A stretch of DNA of 14,859 bases from Smittium culicis (lineage: Eukaryota; Kickxellomycota; Harpellomycetes; Harpellales; Legeriomycetaceae), in NCBI GenBank assembly GCA_001970855.1, contig LSSN01002959.1:1-14859 (forward strand). The letters run 5' to 3'. The stretch's first letter is position 1. The number at the start of each line of letters is the position of its first letter. Below the pieces are notes generated by a model. The model saw nothing but the letters and a program-made list of their open reading frames with translations. It ran no database searches and was not told the origin of the DNA. The position numbers were made by a program, and so were the translations under genes. Below, one piece after another: positions 1 to 7,700 of this stretch.

Positions 1-1971
1 CCCTCTGGTATTTATATTAAACAGTATACCAAATAACATGTACAAAAAAAATTTTTAACTTGTACTATATTTCTATTTCCAGTGAGTATTATGTGATAAT
101 CTTGGTTTACACTACTATAAACTAAGGACATAATACTAGCCAAGAACTTGATACAATTTCAATATGCAATAGTTCAAACAATTACCACGTGTTTGAATTT
201 GAAGTAAGTAATTATTTTCTGCAGAAATAGTATAAATAAGATATCGTAACATTTGTGCATGCGTAAGATCAAGGAAAGATTTTAAATTAGATAATTATAT
301 AAGGAGGTGCTTATTTTTTTACGTTTTAGGCAATTAAATATGCGAAGTTGTTAAATGTGTTATTTTGGGTAATTTCTTTCAGTTTTTGAAACAAACGTAA
401 TTGAATTTATAAGTTTAATTAAAATAAATGTTATAATTTTTGTACTCTGATTCTCGATGAAGGACCAATCAATTCAGTAGGGCAGCATTTATTCAGCAAT
501 TTTTTCTATTCGCGAGATTTTTACAATAATTTTTTATACCTTAGTAGCTAGACTCGGTTAAAATGTTTTCATTGGAAAATATCCAACAAAAATATGATTT
601 ATGATATTAAATATCATCAAATACATCAGTGCATGAGGTAGTATAATTAGTTTACTGTTTAAAAATATTTTATTTAGAACTTAATAAGCAAATACCATTT
701 TTATTTAAGGGTTATATTTTATTAACTATGAAATAATTTCGGCAAGTGAAATAATAGACCTACGATTCCTGCTAATTTTACCAAAAGTTAGTAAGTTATA
801 CCATTATTTGAAAAAGTTAAGAAAATTATCACAACCAATCTTTTTTTTTTTTGAAAAGTGGATATATTATGCATACCATAAGGATTGAAGATAATATAAA
901 CGAATCACTTATAATATTTCAGAGCTGTTTAAAATTGTTAAACACTACTTAAAAAAGCTAAATTCTGCTTAGATCAAATCATTTGGTGTTAAATATTTAT
1001 TAACTCCTTATTAACACGGAGCTGTTGACTGCCAGAAGAATTAAGCTATGGTAGGATGAAATAAATTTTAGTCATTGATCATAATTTGCTGCTTTTAAAT
1101 AAATTATATCTATATCTTTTAGATTCTTGGTTTTATAATCGGACAAACAACGCCTTACGATAATAACGTTACGTTTATATTATGAATTATATTAAAAAAA
1201 ATTAATTACACAACGTTAATTTATCTATTTAAGAACTGTATATTTCATCATTGTATAATATAACCTAGAATATAAAGTTTGATTAGGTGCTATATTAGAC
1301 CTTTGCTACATTAATTAAAAGAGCAATTAGTATCTCTTCACTAATAAAAATTTCAACTATATTTAAAACACGGAATTTTTTCAAAAGCCTATTTATTTTA
1401 TCTATTATTCGCTTATACTTTAAATTATGGTAAAGATAAACCATAACTTATAGATAAACTTAATTTGAACCAATGACTGGGTGGGGATCTTTATTTTGGT
1501 ATTTTCATCCCATTTCACTTATGACACGATTCCGATAGACCGGCAAAGGAATTTATTATTGTCAGAATATTAGTATTTTTATGCCTTGAACAAAATTAAT
1601 ATCTTTTTGTTAACTGTACCACGCATTTTATATTATTGTTATCATACCAATAAAATTCCTAGGTTAAAAAAAATATAGGTAGCTTGTTTCATTCATATAC
1701 TGGAGTATTGTGTAAAACACATTGTTTTATCTCGACTAGTAAACTTTTTCAGAAAAATTAAGTAAAGGGATATAACCAACTATTATCACAACAGTAATAT
1801 CAGAATTTAAATAGAAAAAACCTGGATAATTTTAATTTCACTTGTCTGAACCTTTAATCTTGTTCTTATTGATAAAAAAAATGATTTTTGTTTGATTATA
1901 TTTTTGGTCTCAGTAAAGTTATTAATCTTAATTATGAATACTTTCAATCTATTTTGTTTCAAAATTTTTAG
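1..1971. other. AT-rich region, no gene seen
   Basis: I find no open frame of useful length on either strand and no similarity to the repeats found further right. Short homopolymer runs and A/T-rich stretches are common. A perfect AAGGAGGTG string at 301-309 is not followed by any frame longer than a few codons. No tRNA or rRNA fold was recognised. I see nothing here beyond ordinary AT-rich intergenic DNA, although an old and unrecognisable transposon cannot be excluded. Confidence 0.6.
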
Positions 1972-1973
1972 TT

Positions 1974-2125
1974 GGGAGATTATTTCGAGGAGCAGAACTT
2001 TTCCTACTTTGAAATGTTATTTTTATTTTTAAATCTTACTAATAAAATAATCGAATGAATAATCTAATACAACTAATAACTTTACCTAATAAAAGAAAGC
2101 AAATAGAATTTCAAAGAAAGTTATG
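1974..2125 (+). repeat. Alpha module, copy 1
   Basis: It aligns by eye with 3074-3240. Shared stretches include TTTCGAGGAGC, TTATTTTTAAATC, AATAATCTAATACAAC and TTTACCTA, in the same order and spacing. No coding sense is visible. It lies about 150 bases before MITE-1, and alpha copy 2 lies a comparable distance before MITE-3. Confidence 0.65.
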
Positions 2126-2271
2126 CTTTTCCAAAGAATTTCCCAGTTAGTAGGATATCAAAATCAATCAGATATAATTAAGATATTTACTTCTATTATT
2201 AATATAAAACAAATGTATTTTGCGAATTCATCCTATAAATAGAAAACGTGCTAAAGTTTTAATGTTATAAA

Positions 2272-2461
2272 TTAACACTTTCCAAGGGAGACAGACTACT
2301 TTTGGTCTACCAAATTTAGTTAGCTGCATCAACAGTAATCTAATTCCTAGGCTCATATAATTATTGGTTTGTCTAATAACTTCACCAAATTATACGTCAG
2401 CTTTATAAATAAGCGAATCAATAAATTCATTTTTTTAAAGATTTTTGGATAGGATAGGTAA
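2272..2461 (+). mobile_element. MITE-1, decayed TTAA-flanked inverted-repeat element
   Basis: This plus-orientation copy begins TTAACACTTTCC and ends near GGATAGGATAGGTAA. Both ends are worn versions of the family termini TTAACCCTTTC and GAAAGGGTTAA. The interior keeps family landmarks in order: a GGTCTACCAAAT stretch, TTAGTTAGCTGC, TTCCTAGGC and GCGAATCAATAAATTC. It has no coding capacity. It is the most decayed of the near full-length copies. It follows alpha copy 1 as MITE-3 follows alpha copy 2, so the two may descend from one insertion that was duplicated with the array. Confidence 0.65.
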
Positions 2462-2639
2462 GAAATGGAAAAAAATTAATTTTAAAATCAGACTTGGAAA
2501 TAAAAAATATTTTACCTTTTTTTTTAATCATAAATTTTATTGGTACGATAGCATTGCAAAAAACTATCCGGTATATTGAGCCATTCAATTAAAACTAATA
2601 ATTTGGCTAGTTCAATAATAATTTGATATTCTAATACAA

Positions 2640-3068
2640 ATGAGAGAATCTGAACAAAGAAATTACAATGTTGCAGTTTAACCCATTCCGGGGTCTACGG
2701 TCTTAAACTTAATTAAAATTCATAATTGGATAAGCCATGTACTATTGATTTGTTATTGGATATATCCAATTTACCAACCAATAAAATGCTAATATCTGAT
2801 ATTACTTTATCTGATTGTTGTTTGGTTGGATATCTTTGGTAGTTCAAAAAAAGCCAACCGCCTCTGAAAGGGTTAATGTACATGGTTTTTGTAAATATTA
2901 TTGGCGGTTTTAAAAAGATTTTTCGATTTCTCTATATATTCATTTAATTTTGAAATTCTTATTTGAAAAAAAGTTTAAAATTAAAACATTCAATATAAAT
3001 ATTTTTACGCGATTTTATAAACTGTAACACATTACGCAATACAGCGATTCCTCCATAAAGAGTCTCCC
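2640..3068 (+). repeat. Beta module, copy 1, split by MITE-2
   Basis: The module starts GAGAATCTGAAC, runs to TTGCAG, is interrupted by MITE-2 (2678-2876) and resumes at GTAAATATTATTGGCGG. The right part carries CTGTAACAC and TCTCCCATATTGG and leads straight into alpha copy 2. Beta copies 2 and 3 lack an insertion at the corresponding point and so show the unfilled site. No gene is visible. Confidence 0.65.
2678..2876 (-). mobile_element. MITE-2, TTAA-flanked inverted-repeat element inside beta copy 1
   Basis: This minus-orientation copy is 199 bp including both TTAA tetranucleotides. It starts TTAACCCATTCC and ends CTGAAAGGGTTAA. The interior has the family's AT-rich middle in reverse, then GGTAGTTCAAAAAAAG and CCAACCGCC near the right end. 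It sits within the beta module between TTGCAG and GTAAATATTATTGG, which are close together in beta copies 2 and 3. That is direct evidence of insertion into a TTAA-like site. It is too short to encode a transposase and would have needed one supplied elsewhere. Confidence 0.75.
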
Positions 3069-3073
3069 ATATT

Positions 3074-3240
3074 GGAGATTGTTTCGAGGAGCGGACCACT
3101 TCCTATTAAGCTTTTCCTAATTTGCAACACTACCTTTATTTTTAAATCATATTAGAAAAATTCATCGAACCAATAATCTAATACAACCAACGCCTTTACC
3201 TAGTAAAAATAAGTGATTATAATTTCTAAGAAAAAAAGTC
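3074..3240 (+). repeat. Alpha module, copy 2
   Basis: This is the second copy of the module seen at 1974-2125, starting GGAGATTGTTTCGAGGAGC. Differences are scattered substitutions and small indels. It abuts the right end of beta copy 1 and precedes MITE-3. It contains no gene. Confidence 0.65.
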
Positions 3241-3315
3241 ACCCTCCCCCTAATAATAACTTATATGTTCCTATCTCGGATTACTAGATGCGTACCAGCG
3301 AAGGCAATGATTCAA

Positions 3316-3512
3316 TTAACCCTTTCACGGGCGGTAGACTAAATTTGGTATTCCAAATATAGCTAATTGCGTTCAGTTATTTTACTTCAATTCCGAGGCC
3401 TTAAGAAATATTGGTATAATTCAAAATAGAAGTAAATAATAAACGATCTAATAAATGACTAGCGAATCAATAAAATCGCTTTTTTAAAGAGAGTTGGACG
3501 TGAAAGGGTTAA
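3316..3512 (+). mobile_element. MITE-3, best preserved TTAA-flanked element
   Basis: The copy is 197 bp including both TTAA sites. The termini are a perfect 10-bp inverted repeat, CCCTTTCACG at the left and CGTGAAAGGG at the right, immediately inside TTAA on each side. TTAA target duplications with CCC...GGG ends are the signature of piggyBac-type elements. Interior landmarks are GGGCGGTAGACT, a TAGCTAATTGCG stretch, TTCCGAGGCC, AATATTGG and CGAATCAATAAAATCG. No coding capacity is present, so this is a non-autonomous element. It makes a converging pair with MITE-4, 65 bases to the right. Confidence 0.8.
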
Positions 3513-3577
3513 AAAACTGGAAGATTCTCAATAAAAATTCTTGCTGCAGGATGGATTACTGATTTTACATAAAGTCT

Positions 3578-3774
3578 TTAACCCTTTCGCACCCAACACT
3601 CTTAAATAACCCGAATTTATTGATTTGTTTATGATTTATAAGTAAATTTATTATTTGCTACTATTCCTCAACTAAATAATATTTTTTATGGAATTGGAAT
3701 TAAACTGTTTTTGATGAATTCAGTTGGCATTATTTTGTGGGTCAAAAACAGTCTACCGCCCGTGAAAGGGTTAA
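3578..3774 (-). mobile_element. MITE-4, inverted partner of MITE-3
   Basis: It is 197 bp including TTAA at both ends, the same length as MITE-3 but in the opposite orientation. It starts TTAACCCTTTCGC and ends CTACCGCCCGTGAAAGGGTTAA. The right end is the exact reverse complement of the MITE-3 left terminus across its first 18 or so bases inside TTAA. The left end carries one mismatch in the 10-bp inverted repeat. It lies just before beta copy 2. Confidence 0.8.
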
Positions 3775-3777
3775 TGT

Positions 3778-4020
3778 GAGAGATTCTGATCGAAGATATC
3801 ACGATGTTGATTTTAGTGTTATTGGGTTGGGTATTCAGTGTTGTAAATATTATTGGCAGATTAAATAAATGTTTCGTTTTTTCTATTTATTCATTTACTT
3901 TGGAAATTTTTATCTGCTAAACAAAGCTCCGATTCTACTAATTGGTCATTAGTTTTATAATCGATTTTATATTCTATAACACTTTACACTATAAATATAT
4001 TCCTTTAAAAGTGCCTCCCA
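3778..4020 (+). repeat. Beta module, copy 2
   Basis: It begins GAGAGATTCTGATCG directly after MITE-4. It contains GATGTTGATTTTAG where copy 1 holds MITE-2, then GTAAATATTATTGGCAG, ATAACACTTTACACTATAAA and GCCTCCCAT. It aligns with copies 1 and 3 by eye. No gene is visible. Confidence 0.6.
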
Positions 4021-4186
4021 TGCATTTAATTTCACTAAAATCTAATTCGTTGAGATTGTTAGTTTATCGTTGTCATTTGAAATATATTTAAGCGTGTTTT
4101 TTTATAATGATTATTTAGAAAAGTGGCATTAATATACACGTGATGAAGGGAATGGCAATCCATTTCGCTGAATCGACAAAAGCGCT

Positions 4187-4384
4187 TTAGCACTTTCCGA
4201 GGCCAGCACTCTTTGACATTTTTAATTAGCATAATTGGACAGACCAAGTGCCTGAAATTTTTTACTAGGAAAAATTATTTAGTAGCAAATAATAGTACAT
4301 ATCTAAACATTTACTCATCTATTTTTCACATGGTTAAATGATTATGATAGTTCAAATATAGTCAACAGCCCGTGAAAGTTTTTA
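4187..4384 (-). mobile_element. MITE-5, worn inverted-repeat element
   Basis: This minus-orientation copy is about 198 bp. The flanking tetranucleotides have drifted: TTAG on the left and TTTA on the right, replacing TTAA. The left end reads CACTTTCCGAGGCC followed by AGCACTCTTTGACAT. The right end reads TAGTCAACAGCCCGTGAAAG, close to the MITE-4 right end. The middle keeps the reversed AT-rich family core. It lies between beta copies 2 and 3. Confidence 0.65.
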
Positions 4385-4410
4385 TCAAAATCCTTCTGTG
4401 TATGTAAATG

Positions 4411-4640
4411 GGAGATTCTGAACGAGAGAGCACTTTGATGCAGTATAATTTTATTGGCTTTGGGATTCTGGAAAAGAAAGTATTATTAGCGGAACTAAAA
4501 AGGCATTTTGATTTTTTTCTTATTCATTTAAATTAAGGATTTTTATTTGCTAGATAAACTATCGATTTTTTATTGGATAATAATTAAATTAAAGCTATAT
4601 ACACTGTAACACTTCACACTATAAAATGGCCTCCTCAAAA
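4411..4640 (+). repeat. Beta module, copy 3
   Basis: It begins GGAGATTCTGAACGAGAG and continues GATGCAGTATAATTTTATTGG, an apparently unfilled version of the MITE-2 insertion point. It then has AGTATTATTAGCGG, CACTGTAACACTTCACAC and CCTCCTC. It gives the clearest view of the module without an insertion. It does not encode a protein that I recognise. Confidence 0.6.
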
Positions 4641-4733
4641 AGAATCGCCCAAATGTAGTCATATTACACCATTGTTTATCTACAGTCAATAAAGCATTTT
4701 TTATAAAGATATTTAGTCTATTAGTTATACGCA

Positions 4734-4887
4734 TTAACCCATTCCCGATCAACAGCCTTTGAAAAAATTGATTTTATGATTCTTTTATTATTTATAAGCA
4801 CTTTTATTATTTTCTATTTATGTACAATAACCCAAAATTTGTTTAGGCCTTGAAATTAAAGTATTTTAATTGAACACTATTATATAT
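4734..4887 (-). mobile_element. MITE-6, truncated inverted-repeat element
   Basis: This minus-orientation copy begins TTAACCCATTCCCG and follows the family core through TTATTTATAAGCAC, TTAGGCCTTGAAATTAAAG and TTGAACACTA. About 50 bases of the right end, which should carry CTACCGCC and GAAAGGGTTAA, are missing. The sequence instead passes into GGGAGATTGTTAG, a possible partial beta copy. Only the left TTAA remains. Confidence 0.6.
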
Positions 4888-4972
4888 GGGAGATTGTTAG
4901 AATGAGAGGAACTTTTTTGACTTGGATTTTTATTTTTTTATAATAATTTGACGGAAGTATTGGCTACACTAG

Positions 4973-5124
4973 TTAATCCATTTGATAAAATATACTTTTT
5001 GGATTTAAAATATAAATGAAATTATAAGTGAAGGAAAATTTTAATAGAAAATGTTTCGCTTCTCGAAATAATATCCCATATATTATTTTGACCAAAAGCA
5101 GTCTAGTCTGGGAGAAAGGGTTAT
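4973..5124 (-). mobile_element. MITE-7, shortened copy abutting MITE-8
   Basis: The right 50 bases (about 5074-5124) clearly match the family right end: ATTATTTTGACCAAAAGCAG, then AGTCTGGGAGAAAGGGTTAT. The left boundary at TTAATCCATTT is a plausible worn terminus, which would make this a 152-bp copy with an internal deletion. The right terminus shares its single TTAT with the left terminus of MITE-8, so the two elements stand back to back with one tetranucleotide between them. Confidence 0.5.
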
Positions 5125-5313
5125 CCCTTTCACAGGCGTTAGACTGTTTTGACCTGCTAAATGTAGCCAACTGTATTCGACTGTTAAACTATAATTCCGA
5201 GACCTTTAGAAATATTGGCTTATTGTTTTTAAAGCAAATAATAAATTTACTTATAAATCAATAACAAATCAATAAATTCGTTTTTTTAAGAGTGTTCGAC
5301 GGGAAAGGGTTAA
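5121..5313 (+). mobile_element. MITE-8, TTAA-flanked inverted-repeat element
   Basis: This plus-orientation copy is 193 bp. It starts TTATCCCTTTCACAGGCG and ends GACGGGAAAGGGTTAA. Interior landmarks are GTTAGACTGTTTTGACC, TGTAGCCAACTG, TTCCGAGACC, AATATTGGC and CAAATCAATAAATTCG. A plus-strand frame from 5028 to 5264 crosses the junction of two elements, so it is not a gene. MITE-9 follows 11 bases later in the same orientation. Confidence 0.75.
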
Positions 5314-5324
5314 TGCGTAGTATA

Positions 5325-5521
5325 TTAACCCTCTCGGGGGCGGTAGAATATTTTTGAACTACAAAATATAACCAACTATTCTATGATAAAATGCTTTAAT
5401 TCCGAGGCCTAAACAATTATTGGCTTAACTTGTATAAACAACAAATAATAAATTTTCTTATAAACTATGAACGAATCAATAAATTTGATTATTTAAAATT
5501 TTTTGGATGGGAAAGGGTTAA
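5325..5521 (+). mobile_element. MITE-9, TTAA-flanked inverted-repeat element
   Basis: It is 197 bp including TTAA at both ends, starting TTAACCCTCTCGGGGGCGG and ending GGATGGGAAAGGGTTAA. Interior landmarks are GGTAGAATATTTTTGAAC, ATAACCAACTATTC, TTCCGAGGCC, TATTGGC and CGAATCAATAAATTTG. It is non-autonomous. It is the last copy in the cluster and lies 160 bases before the 10-mer tandem repeat. Confidence 0.75.
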
Positions 5522-5680
5522 TTTACAAGAGTAAACTATTTACTAAAAATAAAAGCTTATAATTTTCAAAATATTTGTCCAGTTAAAAGGGCTAATTAAG
5601 CTTTAGTGGGGTTTTATATGGTAACGTAAGTTTTACCATCGAAGTTGAGATTATGATTGGCTGAAAATTAATGTTTTTTT

Positions 5681-5735
5681 ATTTTATTAGATTTTATTAG
5701 ATTTTATTAGATTTTATTAGATTTTATTAGATTTT
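5681..5735 (+). repeat. Tandem 10-mer ATTTTATTAG, five copies plus a partial
   Basis: Five perfect units of ATTTTATTAG occupy 5681-5730, followed by a partial unit that runs into the TG start of the left LTR-like repeat. The right LTR-like repeat is preceded by a related ATTTTATTTTATTTTA tract, so the 10-mer may have grown from a similar T-rich tract. The units are perfect although everything around them is decayed, which suggests recent slippage. Confidence 0.85.
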
Positions 5736-6213
5736 GAAATTCCATTCAATTGAATAATCACTTTTTACAGGGCGTAAATACAGTACTCACTTTTTTCATG
5801 TCAAAAAGGTGCGATTTGTTTATTCACTGTAATTTTTTTTTTTTTTGGAAAATTGTTTGGGTTATGGCCATCTTTTATACTAATGAAAGCTTGTGTTAAA
5901 TTATAAAATTAAACATCGCTCTTATTTGAATTGTAATTTATTTTATTTTATTTTATTTAAATCAAGCTTTCCCTTTATTCGGATTATCATAATAACTTTA
6001 TTTTATCAAAATTCTATATTAATTTAAACTATGATTCAACTATTTTGATATTTAACACTTTTTATTATTATTTTTTTGGTTTTCAGTGATAATAAATAAA
6101 ATAAAATAAAATACGCTTAACTATTAAACATTAAACATATTTATTGAGTACTTATAAAACATCCCTGTCGATAATGAATTACAAATTCCTAAAATTTTTC
6201 AAAAAAATAAGCA
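5735..6213 (+). repeat. Left LTR-like repeat
   Basis: It starts TGAAATTCCATTCAATTG and ends AAAATAAGCA. It aligns along its whole length with 13444-13913, at roughly 85-90 % identity by eye, with only small indels in A/T runs. Landmarks in order are TTTTTACAGGGCGTAAAT, ATGTCAAAAAGGT, TTGTTTGGGTTAT, AAGCTTTCCCTTTATTCGG, ATGATTCAACTATT and CTGTCGATAATGAA. TATAAAA at about 5904 is a possible promoter element, but this is only a motif match. Downstream, TGG at 6221 is a weak primer-binding-site candidate 7 bases after the end, farther away than usual. Confidence 0.75.
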
Positions 6214-7320
6214 ACCCTTTTGGAATTATTAGCAGCATGAAAATATATGGCACAATTTCAAATCATAAACATAACTCTCTCATATCTTTTGAACGACTTT
6301 CGGAGAATTTTTCAGAGAAAACTTTGCGCTTTACAGTTAAAAAATTGTATAAGAACTTTTACAATCATCTTACGAATCTAAGGATGGAGTGATGAAGTAG
6401 CAGTTGAGGCTTTAATTATCATTCTCATTGAAAAATCAGCTGTATTTGAGCACTTTAAGGGGATCGAGGAATAAAATTCTGAGTCTTGGGACCTTAAAAG
6501 TTGAATTTCAGGTATAGAAGTCAGGTTTTCCTAGATGTATCAAACTTTGAAGCCCAAGAAGTCCACGGTACGTTAGCTGAATCAATTGAAAAGTGAAAAA
6601 TACGAAGAAATAAAATCGTTTAATACGAGATGATTGACGATTTTCTAATACCTTTCCACTAAAAAAGTATATACAAGGTCCAGTCATAGTGCTTTATCAA
6701 GATAAATTAGAAATTTTTGATCAGTATACCGCCTATTCAGTTTTTAATTCTATACATTTACCATTTTATCTTAAAAAAGTTGATGGATCGTGTTGAGATT
6801 AAGTTAATTTAATGAATTCATTTATAAACACTGATGGAAACAGTTTTAGAAAATCTTTATAAAGAAAATTGAGAATTTATTAGCAAAAAATTGCCTTGAA
6901 ATTGAAAATCTGGATAAACTAATAAGAACTTTGACTCGTTAATAAAAAAAAGTCTCTACCACTAGTAAATCTTCCATTATTAGAGTTTTCGATTGCTGAG
7001 AACCCAGTCATATAATAGCTGATTTTAAGAAAATTGAAACCCATTTTCTCCAGGAGTATCTTGGCCGCGAATTCAGTTAAAAATTGAAGTCCAAGCCAAC
7101 CCATATCAACAAATAAACATTTTTATACCAGCTCTCGAACGCTATTAAAGAAAATTTGGTTTTAATCCCTGAAAAAAGAATCATGATTGATGAATTACTG
7201 AAAATAATTTTTGGAGAAACTCGCGCTAATTCTGGAACTTCAATCCCTAACGCAAATTCGTAAAATTGTGCAAAAAATACTAAGCCCAAAAACACAAAAA
7301 AATATTAAAATTAATTATAA
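6144..7320 (+). pseudogene. Gag-like remnant of the retrotransposon
   Basis: An open frame of 82 codons runs 6144-6392. Its first ATG lies inside the LTR-like repeat, and an in-frame ATG at 6237 just after the repeat is the likelier original start. A second open block (6391-6471) follows in another frame, reading EVAVEALIIILIEKSAVF. From about 6850 to 7320 a single frame reads as plausible protein through several stops, including DFKKIETHFLQEYLGREFS and IPEKRIMIDELLKIIFGE. Position directly after the left repeat and before polymerase is what a gag gene should have. No gag family motif is certain, so the name rests on context. Confidence 0.45.
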
Positions 7321-7639
7321 AACCAATAATACAAGAAATATCCTTACAAATTAAAGTGCTGATTTCGATAAAATAATTATTTTTTGCGCCTCCAACAGAA
7401 ATTGAGGATTTAATTAGCGCGACTAGAAATTCCAAAAAGAAAAATATCAAAAACGTGATTACGTAGAAAATTTATAAATACAGATTCTCATATTATCAGA
7501 AAAACTTAATAAATTCCAAGAAACCAAGAAAATGAATCTTTTCTTACATTCTTGAAAATATAGGAAGTTTCAAGGCATAGAAAATAATAGATACTGTAGC
7601 TTCATGATGTTCAATTTTTCAATCGTTATAGGGATCATT

Positions 7640-7700
7640 AAATATCGCACATATAAAATGTGATATGACTGGAATGATATAAACTGTAGACGAGCCTGAT
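7640..7700 (+). pseudogene. Possible nucleocapsid zinc-knuckle remnant
   Basis: A short reading gives KCDMTG at 7656-7673 and, after a frame change, NDINCRR to about 7693. A gag zinc knuckle has the pattern C-x2-C-x4-H-x4-C. Here the first and last Cys could be kept, with the second Cys and the His lost. The position between gag-like blocks and polymerase is right. The match is weak and could be chance. Confidence 0.2.

Larger units (their letters stand above)
1974..4970. repeat. Degenerate tandem array of alpha and beta modules
   Basis: Two spacer modules recur in alternation. Alpha begins GGAGATTRTTTCGAGGAGC and is present at about 1974-2125 and 3074-3240. Beta begins near GAGATTCTGAAC and is present at about 2640-3068, 3778-4020 and 4411-4640, with a possible short piece at 4888-4970. 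Beta copies share the string GTAAATATTATTGGC and, further on, CTGTAACAC followed by a CCTCC motif. The order alpha-beta-alpha-beta-beta suggests tandem duplication of a unit of roughly 1 kb followed by decay. Small inverted-repeat elements are inserted in and between the modules and account for much of the spacing difference. The modules contain no convincing coding sequence. Confidence 0.6.

Noticed and set aside
301..309. Perfect AAGGAGGTG ribosome-binding-site-like string
   Set aside because: The nearest ATG opens only four codons, and the window otherwise looks eukaryotic. It is a chance match.
3316..3325. TTAACCC as telomere-type repeat
   Set aside because: The string is never tandemly repeated. 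It always occurs once, at an element terminus, paired with an inverted copy about 195 bases away.
4059..4247. 62-codon minus-strand open frame
   Set aside because: It overlaps the left end of MITE-5 and the spacer before it, shows no conservation in other copies and has no recognisable motif.
5028..5264. 78-codon plus-strand open frame
   Set aside because: It runs across the junction of two inverted-repeat elements and takes most of its sequence from non-coding repeat DNA.
5681..5735. Regular 10-mer array as a CRISPR array
   Set aside because: The units are directly adjacent with no spacers, and they are too short and too AT-rich.
6919..7295. Two overlapping minus-strand frames of 61 and 72 codons
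   Set aside because: They lie opposite the gag-like plus-strand reading and have the hydrophobic, Phe/Leu-rich composition typical of an antisense shadow.
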